Shown here piece by piece: positions 25,701-38,586 of a stretch of 64,000 nucleotides of DNA (positions are counted from its first letter, which is position 1; the number at the start of each line of letters is the position of its first letter). The translations under genes were made by a program, and so were the position numbers. Below the pieces are notes generated by a model that was given only the letters and a program-made list of their open reading frames with translations, was not told the DNA's origin and did not search any database. Origin of the DNA: Daphnia carinata. Its lineage: Eukaryota; Arthropoda; Branchiopoda; Diplostraca; Daphniidae. The stretch is from assembly GCF_022539665.2 (NCBI RefSeq), contig NC_081334.1:3968001-4032000 (forward strand), written 5' to 3'.

Positions 25701-28700
25701 AGATGCATTTCGAAAAAAAAAAAAAAAAAAAGAAAATGGGAATCCCGTTGGATTGTGTGTTGAATTGTTAACATGTGTTCAAGTGCCTTTACGTAACAGG
25801 GACCTAATCTAAGCGCGGAGGAATTTCGGCATCGCGTAGAAACATTGGCTAACGGGAATGGTTTTTAACGAAGACGGCCTCGTATTTTTCCAAGTAGCAA
25901 CAAACACAAGTGGAGCTCATTTCACGGCATTTGTATTATTATTATGATGATGATTATATCGAAACGAAAAGAAAACAAAAAACAAGAGTAACACGGGGGT
26001 AAAAGTTGATTGTTCTCGTCAACGATGATTGCGCCATCTGACGTTTTTGATAGATTTTTCCGCTTCATTCTTTCGAAAATTCATAATATTAGACGCAGTA
26101 CCGAAAGCCCAAACAAACAAATGGAGAGAACCATTTACCATCTGCTATAGCCTATTTTGTTTTTTTTTTGTTTTTAAAAGGGGGGGGGGGAGGAATGATA
26201 GTTGTACTCCTATTGTTTGAAATGATTATACACACGTCTTCTCCCAATCCTAAAATGGGAGACGTAGTTGGGAAGAACGACGTTGTCTGCAATCAGTATG
26301 CGTTCTGCGTGTGCTGTTTTTATTCTTTCTTTCTTCTTTTCGGGCTTTTTACCAAATCAAACATTTAAAATATTTGAAAAAAAAAAAAAAAAAAAAAAAA
26401 GGAGGCTAAAACAAAATGGCTGTTAACGACAGCCGGTTAACTGTGAACGGAGGAGAGCTGAGGGAGAGCTAGAGCCTTTTAAAAATGATTTGATGCTCAT
26501 ATTCGATGTTATTGCAGTCGGCGAGTTAACAACAGTTTAAAAAACATAAACACAAATAGGATTTTGTACCAGTTTCGTTTTTTTTTTTGTGTTTTTTTTT
26601 TTATTATTTCTTATTTGAATATTTGTTGTTTAGAACCCGTTAATTCAAGTCGCCATAAATAGCCCCACCTTAGTTTGTTTTTTTTTTTCCATTTGGTTTT
26701 GGATGGTGGGGGAGAAGGGTCATTGGGTAAGTGGGGCCACCTGATTGCAGTGCGTTGTTCTAATTCGAAAATGGGAGGAAAAGAGAACTGGACTTGCTAA
26801 CGACGCCTAACGAAAGGAACGAAAAAGAATGAGAAGCCTCTGCTTTTTTGTATGTTTCGGCGTGCAAGACGAAAATGCGATTGCATTTTGAACGAAAGAA
26901 CGTCCTATGAGAAATGTAGTCGAACCGGAATGACAGGTGTCAACCGTCTCCATAGAAACTAGACGAAAGAAAAAGGAATTGAGAATTATTCACCAGGAAG
27001 AAGCAAAAACTGATTGGCTTTTTTTTTTTTTTTTTGTTTGTTTGAAACAATTTTTTGAGATTCCGGGTCGTGGCCTTTTTTTTTTTTTTTTTTTTTTTCA
27101 TTTTTTTTCACGTGACATTCCGGTTTTTTTTTTGTTTTTTTTTTTTCGTTTTTTTTAAACAATATACGTGCAACATATCTTTCTGGCACATCAATTCTAT
27201 GTGTAATGGCATTGAATGCGAATCGAAATCCGGTTGTTCCCCGCCCCCTCTTAAAAAAAAAAAAAAAATTTAATAAAAGATTATTTTGTTCATTTGTAGG
27301 TTTTTTATGTCGTTCAATTTGATTAGATAAAGATTCATTTGTTTGTCGTGTCGTCACGACTCACCATTTAGAAATGCGTTCGCTATTTGCATTTTTTTTT
27401 TTTCAATTGAGAACAAACAAACAAACACAAAAAAAATGTATCGATTCATTTGATTATTATTTTTTTTTTTTCGAAAATGGAAAACTCCCGCGTGACGCAA
27501 AACTCGATCTCATTTCAATTTTTCACGGTGAATCATCAAAAGATTATTATATTTTTGCCCATAATGGACGTAAGAGAAAAACATTAAATGTGTATTTTTA
27601 TTCATCTTTTATTTTTATTTTTTTAAAGACCTAAGAATTCGTGACTAAAAGTAATAAATGATTGGCCGCTTTTGGATTTGATCTTTTTTTTTTATTCCCT
27701 TGTTGTTGTTGTTGTTGTGTGCGCAGACAAGTGCGACGCTCTACGGGTGGCCGCTCACGAGCGGCTCGGCGAAGTGTTGCGCATCCTGCGGATCATCCTG
27801 GAGCGCTATCCGGCCCTGCAGTCCACTGAACTTTTGGTCGCAGCGGGCTCCTTAATCCATCAAGTCAAAGGTACAACCACCACCCCACCCCCCTCTCCCC
27901 ATTGCCATTTCGTTTCAATTCTTTTTTTTTTTTTTTTTTTTCTCTTCATTATTTTTGTAAGGTCTAATTTGATTTCTTTATTTGTTCAAAATGAATCGTT
28001 AAAACCAAACAGAACATCCGTACGAGGACGAGAAGAGCGACGTCAGAGAATTCATGGAGTCGATCGACCAGCTGGCACTGGCGTTTAGCAGCAGGTAAGA
28101 CTAATCACGAACCCCAACAAACGAATTGATTTTCTTTTCTTTTTTTTCTCTTGTGTGTGTGGGCAGAAGCAAGGCTAGTCGAGGCTCGTAAAACAATCCC
28201 CTTTTTAAAAAAAAAAAAGAAAAAACTTGTTGTAACATAACCAAAAAAACACGCGAGACACGCAGTTCTAGACGGAAATCAGTGAACTGGTGGTGAGCAG
28301 CTGGACAGGGACGCGTCAGAATGTCAAGGATGTGTCGGCATTTAACCTTGGACGTTGATGGTGGGAGAAGAAGATAGTCGGGAATCACGCGGCAATGGGA
28401 GCCAAAAAAAAAAAAAAAAGAAGGAAACGATGCGAAAGAATTTAGCAAACGACACACACACAGAAGCAACAAAGAGAAACGAGAGAAATGGAATTTTTCT
28501 TTTTTTTTTTTTTACGTTGTTGGAAGTTGCATTTTGTGATTGTTGGTGGAAGAAGAAGAAGAAGAAGAAGGCCGTCTCTTGTATGCGCCAGTCGACGACG
28601 GCCGACACCCGTGATCCCGAAATAAAGTTTCTCAAACATTCCAGCTGCCATCGTCTACCTCCCCCTCCCCCCGTTTTCGACTCCTTTTAGTCCGTGTCGG

Positions 28701-31700
28701 AGAAGCGGCTCCTGCACTTTTTTTTTTTTTTCTCTTTCTTTTTTATTTCTAAATATTGAATTCTCTCTTCTTTTTTTTTTCCAGCACACGCCTTCCAGTC
28801 TCTTCTCCCCCCCCCCCCTGTTCTTTTCTTTTTTAGAGACAGAGGGCAACGGCCATTTCAAATTTTCTTCTTTATTTTATTTTATTTTATTTTTTTTTTA
28901 CACATTTTAAGAAATCCGCCGTTGCCAAATTGCAATCGAAAGAACAAAATATGCGCCATTTTTTTTTCTTTGGACGCGGCTGAAAACACAAAGTCATTGT
29001 CACTTTCATCTTTAAACGTAAAATCGAAATATGTTTAAGATAATTCCCCCACGATATTCCCGAGGACAAAAAAACAAACAAAAAAGAACAAAATTTAGGT
29101 TACTTTTTGATTCTTTTCTGGGGGAGGGGAAGTGTGTAGGTACATTAGTTAAGAGTCTTGATTGTAATTGGTTGAAAGGAAACGCAAGAGAAATTTCTTT
29201 TTTCCCCGGTGTATTAAAATAGCGGTCGTGCGGGACCCGAATATAATAATAATAACACACACAAAAAAAAAAATTGAAAATAACAAGACAGGAAGTGATT
29301 AGTATGCCGGATCACATGTGGAGTGCGTTACCACTCGATGGTTGGCCACATTATTATTAGCCAAGAAAAGAAAAAGAATTAAAAAAAAAAAAAAAACGTA
29401 GAAACTATTGATGGAGTTTCTACTACTGCCAGACTCGTTCCAAATCATAGTTCACTGACCTGATATCGTTTCCTTTTTTTTTTATTAGATTGTCGGAAGA
29501 AAAAGTCGGCAGAATTTGCGTGTGTTTTATGTGCATTAAATGTAGCGGACTGTTTTTTTTGTTTTTTTTTTACTGACGAGGAAACGGCAGGCCAATTTGT
29601 TGTTGTTTTTAATTGGACGCAGCAGCTGCGTGAGAAGATCGTTAACTCTCTTTTGGAGAAAGAAAAAAACGAGGATGGAGATGGATCGAGTCGCCCACGG
29701 GTTACTCCCAACTTTTTTTTTTTCTTCTTTTTTCCCTCACCTTCCCTTTTTTTTTCCGTAGAAAAACTTACCGAGAAGCAAAAACAAAAAATCCATGTAG
29801 GAATTGCGTGTGTGTGTGTGTCAAAAAGCAAAGCGTTGCATCACATCCGGTAACATCGTGAGCCGCGTGTCAATATGTTGTTGCGATAAGGACGTTTTAG
29901 ATTAAGAGTCCGACTTGCTTATCTTCGCTCTTCAACTTCTCACGATGCCAAATTCTTTGACATCAAGTAGCGGTTCCTTCCGTCTTTGCAACACTTGACA
30001 GTTGAGTTTTTGACGGAGCCCAACGTTAGTGGTATAATGGTTAGCATTGTTGCCTTCCAAAACGTTCGCAGTAAGCAATAGACTCGGGTTCGATTCCCGA
30101 CTAACGCATCCATTTTTTTTTTCTTTATTCCTTTAATTTTCTAATGGACTTGACGGAGATAGTCATATCCGTTCGTTGATTTACAAAGTTTAGAGTGCCT
30201 TATCGCATTGCGAAAGAAGGAATGCATACCACCCGATCGGTGATTAGATTTTTAGGTAAAGATTGCGTAGTTTTAATTGGGGGGGGGGGAATCGGCGAGA
30301 ATGAACCGACAAAAAAAATTAATATTAAAAACAAACTGGGTTTTTATTCTATTTGCATATGTTGTTTGTTTTTTTTTTGTTTTTTTTTATGTCCGACATT
30401 TAAAGGGCCAAGGACTAAAAGTCGGAACACTGACCTTCTTTTCGCGAATGTCCCCGTTTGTGTAAGAAAGACTGGTTACGACGACATCAAAACGAAGAGA
30501 AACAAAAAAAAAAAAACCTGTCCACCTCTTATTTGTGAATGCACCAAAGTTGAAAAGATTATCGCGTTCTTATCTGCGCATTAAAAAACAAAAAAAAAAA
30601 AAGAAAAATTCCTCCAACTCCATGTTTAATGGCAAAACAAAAAATATTCACTCAAAGTCGGGAATCTCTCAATCGAGAAAATCGAGTCCTCGTTATCATC
30701 TCGTTTCAATTGGGCGCGTTGATTCTCGTTTGACACGAATAACTAAATAAGGGAATGAATAAATCATTTGTTTTTATTCATTCAGAGTTTCGGAATACCT
30801 AATGGGCGATTTGGACAGCAACATCTCGCTGGCCAGTTCCGTTTCGAGCAAAACAAAGTCGTGCGAAAACATCCCGTCCGATGCGGAGAATGGCGTCGCC
30901 TTAATGGCCGAGCCGGCCACAACGGCCACCAGTAAATCCGAGTCGGTGACATCCGTCGTTTCGGGCGCCTCGTCCTCCTCGACGGCCATCACCGACCATC
31001 TGCAGCAGCAACAAGCCAACCTGACGGGCATCCAAATGGACGCCGTCCTCTTGCAGCTGGAGCAAGGCGTCGAGGTGGCCCTACACCGGGCCAAACTCTG
31101 GTCCAAGTACGCCAAAGACATCATGACCTACGTGGAGAAACGCTGCAATCTGGAGATCGAGTTCGCCAAGAACGTGGCCAAATTGGCGCAGACGATGCGA
31201 TCGGCTCTCAAAGAAGAGGTACGTTATTTTATGAAAAACGAATGCAATTTCGGACGTAATGTTCGTGTGCCTTTGAAAGACAAAAAGTGATCCATCTAAT
31301 CGTCGATCCTTGCACTTGAAAAACAAAAAATAATTGGTTACGTCATTCCTGTATAACCATTAAATGTTGGGTTATAGACGTAGTATTTATTACGAACAAG
31401 GTTAACTACTTATGGCCGGAGGATTGAAGTCATTGCTTTTTTCTCGTGGCTATTTCAGTGTTATTTGCCGTTCCAATCGATCTACATTACGGCCATGGAC
31501 CGAGAGATTGACAATAGCAATTCGGCGCAGTCGACCACTTCTCTACTGACCGGCCACAAATTCCTCGAGGTCCGGCCGTTACGTTCAAAAAAAAAAAATT
31601 CCGTTATCCTCATTCTCATCTACAAGAATAAAAAATAATAATAACGATAATCGCCATCTTGTCGAACGATTACGTTCTCTTGACACGGATACAACTCGAA

Positions 31701-31715
31701 TGCCGTGGCCGAACC

Positions 31716-31746
<31 letters not shown>

Positions 31747-34700
31747 GTCTTTGATCTTCTTGTTTCTTATGTTTGCCATCACGTGTGTGAACACAGCCAT
31801 TGTCGGCGAGACGGAACGAGCACGAACGCTGCCGAAAACAGATCAAAGAGACGTGGCATCGCGAGCTGAAACGCATGCAGGAATCAGTCGGCAACTTGCG
31901 CAAGGCCAAGGCGCTCTACGTCCAGCGGCAGCAAGAGTGGGAGCGGGCCAAGGAGGCAGCACAAAGAGCCGAAAACGCGGCAGAGTCTTCCACAGAGCAG
32001 GCCTCCAAGCTGGACAAGAGGAAGAAAACGGAAGAGGATGCCCTCCAAAAGGTAAACCCGACACATTTACATATTTTCAATTCCCTTTTTTTTTTTTTTT
32101 TTTTTTATTATTTATTTATTCTGCTTGCGTTTGGGGTTCCGTGTCACGTGTGGCTTTGAATTCCTGCGTGTTGCCTTGCTTCACGCAGATCATTTCACGG
32201 GCTTTTGCTTTTGCCAAAAACGCAAACACACGCACACCAACACACTACGTCGAGCGTGAAGTTATGACCATCATTTCTTTTTTTTTGCCTCTTTGCTTCG
32301 CCCACACGTTCTGAAGTCACACTATGTCGCCAATATTTACCACAAGAGTAACCACCATTTCCTGCCTTTAAAAACAAAACAAAAAAAAAAAATACGATTT
32401 GTACTTTTAAACAGTTATGGTTCTTTATTTTGCTTTCGTACGTTTGATTCAATATTTACGAGAAATCCGAACGTTTCATTTGGCGTACTAGTTTTGTTTT
32501 TCATAACATTGAGGTGAGGGGGTCAGCGGACGTCCGGGTTAGCTGTTTAGTATCCACCCTCGTCTTGTTAGACTTGTCAAAGTCACCATAGATCAGCAAA
32601 GATGTAGTGTGTCTTTGATGGGACGTAGATTAATAACTGTTTTGACGAAAGCTATTTCAATATCACCATGATTCGTTCTAGGTAAAAACGATTTTGGTTT
32701 AATTGTTAATGTTGTTTGGTAATTGCATTTCGATTGAGTGTTACCAACCGGCTCTTTCGTATTTTAATGCCTTTTGCTTGTTGTTTCGTTTGTTTTTTTT
32801 TTTGTTTGTTTTTGTTAACCTCATGGTGTGTAGGCAATGGAAGCTGAGACCACTTACAAGGCCAGCGTCTGCGAGGCGAACGAGAGGCACGGCCAGTTGT
32901 TGCGCGTCAAAAGTCAAGTGCTGCAGCAGGTTCGCGAATTGATGCTGCAGTGTGATCAGACCATGAAGGCGGTCACTGTTTCTTATTTCCAACTTCAACA
33001 CACTGTTTCCGCTCCTGCACCTGTTCAGGTAAACTCATTGCTGTCTCATGTTTGGGGAATCTTGTCAACCTAATGCTTCTGTGCAGTTTCAGACTTTGTG
33101 CGAAAGCAGCAGATTGTACGAGCCTGGCTCGCAGTACATGGAATTCATCAGGAGGATGCCTCTACCCAGCAAACCCAGTCGTGACAGCACCCCGACAGCC
33201 ACGACAGGAAGCCCAAGTGGCACGTCCCCAGGTCCCTACACTTTTGAACCTTACTCTGAAGAGTCCACTGTGTCAGAAAAGGAGAGAAAGTCGAACGGCT
33301 CGCTCAGTGCAGACCTCAACGAAAGTGCCGGTACAGTATTGCTTAACAAAAAGATGCTCATTAAAATGTGCACTTTCCCTTGGCGCGTTGCAAGTGACTC
33401 ACGAGCCTTCGTCTCCAGGAAAGGAAAGAGTCCAAAGTGGAGGTCCAATGAAAGCGTGGAGCGCCTCGGCCGTGTCGGGTGGCCAGTCCACCGGCAATGT
33501 CGTCACCCAGGTCAGCAGCGACACGGAAAGTGTCGAATCGAGTCCCAGTGCCAAGAGCCGGGAAACTTCGCCTACCGCCAGCCCCATGATGCCCGCAAGG
33601 CGACTCGTGCCCGCCTCTTCCGGTGACGAACTCGAAAATGAACCTGACCCAGAAGTGGACGCCACCTACATGGGCTACACCGCCACCCGACGTCATTGCA
33701 TGTCCAAAGCGGCCGTCACGCATACTTTTCGCAAACTCAAGACACCGTCTCGGTGCCGCGAATGCGATTCGTACGTCTATTTCCAGGGTGCCGAATGCAT
33801 CGAGGTAGAAACACAATTTGAATAGATCGTTCATATATGTCAGTGGGCTTTTGTTTGTTCTTATTTTAACCTCAATTTTCCTTGTGATTCCAGTGCGGGC
33901 TCGGCTGCCACAAGAAATGTCTAGAAAGTTTGACGATCCAATGCGGCCACAAGCGGCTGCCGCGCAAAATGACCACCTTTGGCGTCGATTTGAGCCAGCA
34001 TCTGGCCGAGACCGGCACGCAAGTGCCGCATCTGTTGGCCAAATGCATCAACGAGATCGACACACGAGGCATCCAGATAAAAGTATGCACCTAAAAAAAA
34101 ACTTGCCTTTCTTTCTGTCAAAACGTCAAGGAATTGACCTCGTTCGTCTTAACAATGATTTTTCATTTCTTTTAAGGGACTGTATCGAGTGTCTGGCGTC
34201 AAGTCCAAAGTGGAAAAACTGTGCCAGTCGTTTGAGAACGGGGCCGATCTTGTCGATCTGACGGACATTCACCCGAACGTCGTGGCCAACGTGTTGAAAC
34301 TCTATTTGCGCCAGTTGCCGGAGCCGCTGCTGACGTCGCGACTCTATCCGGACTTTATCCGTGTGGCTCGAGAGTGGACGTGCCCGTCGGCGGACGCGAC
34401 GGCTCCCGGTTTCGAGGAGCTCAACGAGCTGGTGCACAAACTGCCCCGGCACCACTACGCCACGCTGGCCTTTTTGATGCACCACCTGAAACGGGTGGCG
34501 GGCGAGCAGGAGGCGAACAACATGCCGGCGTCCAACCTGGGCATCGTCTTTGGTCCGACGCTGCTGCGGACGTCGGAGGGCTCGGCGACTCTCTCCTCTC
34601 TCGTCGACACGGTGCACCAGACCAAAGTGATCGAACTGCTCATCGAACACGCCGACGCCATTTTCGGACCGCCGGATCCGACCACGTCCCTGATGACGGC

Positions 34701-37093
34701 GGCCATGGCTGCTGCTTTGCCCGGCAGCAGTCCAGCTCACCGCTCCGCTCAATCGCCCAAAGTGGAACCGGAAACGACGACGACTTCTTCTTCTTCTATT
34801 TCCTCGTCCACGTCCACATCGACGTCGTTGCTGTCCAAAGTGCCCGTCGTCCGCTCCATCTCCTTTCTGGAGAAACACCGCTCAAAATCGCGAGACGCCG
34901 CCGATCGCGACCACGCGGCCGGCAACGCGGCCATCATTTCGACGCCGGCCGATCGGCGCAGTCAACACGTTGGAGAACTGCGCGAGGAAGTCCTCTTGCC
35001 CGGCTTCGTGGCAGACAAAACGCCCAACAATTCACTAGACATCGACCCCCTGTCGGGTAATTTGCGCAATTTGTTTCTTTGTTTGTTTTTTTTTATCTAC
35101 ACCATCATCTTTCGGCCATTTATTCTTTTATTTTGATGGGAAAGAATCACAAGTGCATTTAATTATTCGGTGCAGCCCAACGGGTTTCGACTCGTGTAAC
35201 AATCTCGACTAACGGATGTTTTTGTTCAATTAGTCGTTCACGTTATCGGACCGCAAAGGTCCAACGGTTCGCCACATTGTAAAAATCGAAAGATTTTGTT
35301 ACTTGGCCGTTTTTCTGAGCATTGTTATTACTGTTTATTGGTTTTTCTTGTACTAACCCTCGCCCGTTAACTGCGAAATTGTGGTTGTTTTTTTTTTTTT
35401 CTTTTTCGATTGAGGTCGAATTCGTGAAAAAAAAACAATAGCCACGCCCTTTTTACCGTAAAATCCGCCCTGCCGGACGAACGATGTCCGGAAAAAAAAA
35501 AAACGTTGTTGAAAAAAGGAACATTTTCATTTTGTGTTTCGACAGAGGAAGGCTTACTCGGAGCGGCTTCAGACGACGACTTACCCGACTTCCTGCTGCC
35601 GGACGATTCGAGCAAGACACGCAAACTGCCCGGCTACCTGAGAAGCGGCTCTGCCCCCAAAATCTTCAAAAGTTCGCTCAAAGATTATCACGGCCTGGAA
35701 GGAGTAAATTGCAATTGTTTCTATTTTCAATTGATTTTCGATTTCTAATTTTAAATTCCTAAATTGCCAGGTGGATTTGAACTTGCTGAGTAGCCAAGAT
35801 CAAGAAGCGCATCCCGTCACGCCCACTGGCCGAGCAAAGAAATCCATCACGGACTCGATCGCAATGACCACTGGCCAACTATCCGAGGCAGATACAATGG
35901 GCAGTCATTCGTCTGGAGTTCGGGCTTCGTCACTGGTGAAAACTTGACCAACTTAAAATTTTCAATTTCGTGATTATTAAATTTTTTGCTTTTCCAGGTG
36001 AAAACAAGTGGCGTCAATCCGTTCATGGACAGTTCCATCGATTCGGATCACAGCTGGGAGTCGCATTCGACCGGATCGAGTGGGCGTGGTACTCAGCACA
36101 GCGACCAAGGGTCTTTGGGCTCGGCCCAGCGAGCTGTACTCTTGCCCGGCAGTCACGACGAAACGGACGGTAAAGCAAATGGTGGCTTTCTTGTTTTCCC
36201 AAGATTTAGTTTGTTTTCAACGCTTGTGCCTCGCAGGTCGGTTGGACATGTCGTTCACGTCGGTATCGAGTCACCGCGTATCGCAATGCGACGAGAATCG
36301 AGTCAAAATTCAAGTCCCGTCGGCCGCCTCGTGCCCCAATTGGAATCAAGCCACCAACTGTTGCGGGCCGGCTTCAATCGCATCCGTCGAGTCATCGTCC
36401 TCTTCGTCATCGTCATCGTCGTCCTCGAGAGGTGTCGTCACGGTGCTGGAAGGACCTCAAAGCGGCACTACCCTGGTGGAATCGCTGTCCGGCGAACCCA
36501 ATGTCAAGGTGAGAGGTTCACTTCGTGCCTCTTTCACGCACACACAAATCGCTAAAGCACCGCTTTGAAATATCTTTACCTTTCAACACACCTTCCTCCT
36601 TGACTGCAACTAACTCAACTCAAACACACTCTTATTAAAACCCCATTTTGCAACCTCCTAAACTAATCCAAAAGAAAAAAAAAAGTGTGGTAGCGTGTAG
36701 CCGCTCAGTAACTGCTATAGCATCTTTGGGGTGGTTAATGAAAATTCAGGTTCAAGGTGGACACGTTTGATTGATTAATAACAGAGTGTGCTGATGATGG
36801 GTGGAGGACGGTGCACTTCTACTACTAATATGGCTGGCGGTGCAGCGGCGGCTCTGGTGGTCTCGGATCTGGCGGCCGTTCCGTTCGGACTCACTCACGA
36901 ATTTGCTCACGTCTTCGGCAGGTCGTCGGTCGTCAAGAGCGTCTCCACAACCACAACAACCTACAGTTCTTCGGCGTCGACGACGATGACGACGACGCTG
37001 GAAAGCACCAGCAGCAGTAGTAGTAGCAGCAGCAGCGGCACCAGTCCCAGCAGCGTCAAGAGGGCCGGCGAACGTGTTCCAAGATTCGTCTGA
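13187..37093 (+). CDS. F-BAR / C1 / RhoGAP protein (HMHA1-ARHGAP29-GMIP family)
   Basis: Seventeen coding exons: 13187-13483, 25195-25540, 27727-27870, 28013-28094, 30786-31218, 31459-31569, 31797-32051, 32834-33028, 33087-33330, 33419-33804, 33894-34082, 34177-35056, 35546-35703, 35771-35935, 35998-36169, 36237-36508 and 36785-37093 (TGA). All phases agree, giving about 1,545 residues. The F-BAR coiled-coil spans about 345-620. An atypical C1 zinc finger follows at about 804-850 (HTFRKL..CREC..CIECGLGCHKKC). The RhoGAP domain begins near 855, with the arginine finger in GLYRVSG (about R898). The Ser-rich tail is disordered. The domain order and C1 sequence fit the HMHA1/ARHGAP29/GMIP family, which inactivates Rho/Rac at curved membranes. 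The 31569 donor (GAG|GTCCGG) is weak, and the 33419 acceptor has an in-frame alternative at 33395. Confidence 0.9.
17357..17479 (+). other. RhoGAP alternative first coding exon B
   Basis: The ATG at 17357 opens 41 codons ending ATCCAG|GTAAAG in phase 0, compatible with the 25195 exon. The peptide is basic and hydrophobic-periodic (LLIRSGSLKLIARRVMEAG), suggesting an amphipathic helix. Unlike the surrounding sequence it has balanced base composition and no homopolymers. The resulting protein would have a different N-terminus from exon A. Confidence 0.6.
20765..20836 (+). other. RhoGAP alternative first coding exon C
   Basis: The ATG at 20765 gives 24 codons (MKWPIAVNKDY...) ending CTACAG|GTGCGT in phase 0, compatible with the 25195 acceptor. 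The exon is short, so support rests on the clean donor and matching phase. It could also be a chance ORF. Confidence 0.4.
23370..24039 (+). promoter_or_regulatory. GC-rich block: candidate internal promoter / 5' UTR exon
   Basis: This stretch is distinctly richer in G, C and CpG than the flanking intron. It ends at a good donor (AAAAAAA|GTGAGTCCG at about 24039). It could be a non-coding first exon of a shorter RhoGAP transcript, in which case translation would start at the in-frame ATG at 25219. An ORF starting at 23380 has no recognisable domain and is probably not translated. Confidence 0.3.
28095..30785 (+). other. RhoGAP intron hosting a tRNA gene
   Basis: This 2.7-kb intron lies between a phase-2 donor (AGCAG|GTAAGA) and the acceptor at 30785. 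It contains (GAA)n tracts near 28548, poly-T and C runs, and the tRNA-Gly gene at 30023-30108. No other coding sequence was seen. Confidence 0.7.
30023..30108 (+). tRNA. tRNA-Gly (anticodon TCC) with 14-nt intron
   Basis: The A box (TGGTATAATGG, 30030-30040) and B box (GGTTCGATTCC, 30088-30098) are intact. The anticodon loop reads C-T-TCC-A, with TCC at 30056-30058. A 14-nt intron (30060-30073) sits at the canonical 37/38 position, and the stem GTTGC/GCAAT closes across it. The T-arm TCGGG/CCCGA is perfect. The acceptor pairs except for A1-C72. A T-run at 30113-30122 is a good Pol III terminator. The gene lies in a RhoGAP intron on the same strand. The A1-C72 mismatch leaves open that this is a slightly decayed copy. 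Confidence 0.82.
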
Positions 37094-38586
37094 AACGGAC
37101 ATTTTAAAAAACAAAATCTATTTAAACAAAACAAAAAAAAAACACAATCGCTTTGAATGTTATTGTTGTTGCAATTCTTTTCTTCGTTGTTATAGCTATG
37201 GATTTATAAAAAACAAAAAAAACAACATAGACATTGTACTTACTGCTACCCAGTACCCACCCTCCCTTGCTACGAGAGAAAGAACGTTAACAATCAGTGT
37301 TCCTTTTATTTGAAAATAATATTTTTGTTTTGTTTTATTTGGTATTCTCCGTCATCTCTTTCTTGTTAAACGAACCGTTTTGTTTATTCGTGAAAAGATG
37401 TGAAACACTTGGAGACACTCTTTTTAAAGCTGTCATCTTTTCGTTGCAGAAACCCATTTTTCAATTATTATCATTGAAACAATTGAATTCGCCGTAGAAA
37501 AAGAATCACATTCCAAAAACACCAAAATTGTTTTTTTGTTTTTTTTCTGTTTCCTTTCTCTTCTCTTTAAAAAAAGAAAAATGCGTGTTTTTATCGATGA
37601 TGTGCACAATCAACGACCTGTCATTTGTTGTTGTCCTCTGAAATTGTCCAACGAGTCTACAATCGTTTGTATTTTGAATGTCGATTTAAAAAAAAAGTCA
37701 CATTTTTTACGTCGACAAAAATAACAGAATTTTGAAGGGAATTTTGTCATTAACAGTAACGTTGTGTTGTGCGTTACTATTATTCACGTTCTTGTTTAGG
37801 AGCTGGCCAGTGTATATTGTTTCATACATTCATACAGTATATATATATATATATATATATATATACAAACAAACTTCTATATATATATATATATAATATT
37901 TCGCTACTGCCATTGCGATTCGAAATGTTGATCGAAATGATGTGTCTCGTCAATGTTGTTTATTGGGATTTATGTTTATTATAATATTATTATTAACACA
38001 GTCTATGGTCGACCCATCCGTTTTCAGCCCCGCGCACAACCAAACCCAAAAGACCCCCGTATCTACCCTTACCAGACGCACCGTCACCCTTCTCACCAAA
38101 CCGTACCCATACGTACGTCGTGATTGATACCCTTTCATCTGTATAGTTGAACAGAGGGCGTTCATTCTCTGTAAATCTATTGAAAATACAATCTTGATCA
38201 TTTATTGGTCTTCTTTCATAGTCCGTGCAAGGTGTTGAATTTACGAGTAAGTTTCGAATAAACCGCCAAAATGTTCGTCCGCCATTGAAGCATTGGCGCG
38301 CGTCGTCTGCTTTTCCATGCTCATTAATCATTCATGCGTAAACAAGTGATCTTGGTAGTTCTCTCACGTTGAATCCCTTTTTTCAAAGTAATTGAATCCG
38401 TAAGTTGCCTTTTGTTGGAAAGAATGACGGCATTATGAAACTAGACTGCATTAAATTGTCCTTCAATCTACAATTCGCTGGTATGTCATTAAATGATAAA
38501 AATTATCATTCAAGGGAGTTAACGATGTTGATTGAAATTCCGTACAGCCTATTGACGTTAACAACCTCAATTGAAACCGTCAAAGA
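37094..38586 (+). other. RhoGAP 3' UTR and intergenic region before SNX gene
   Basis: The interval is AT-rich with no coding exon. It includes (TA)n tracts at 37838-37865 and 37878-37895 and an AATAAA at 38257-38262. The last 200 bp must hold the promoter and 5' UTR of the sorting nexin gene. Confidence 0.5.
37838..37895. repeat. (TA)n microsatellite, two blocks
   Basis: Two alternating TA tracts of 28 and 18 bp are separated by a 12-bp spacer, downstream of the RhoGAP stop codon. Confidence 0.95.
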
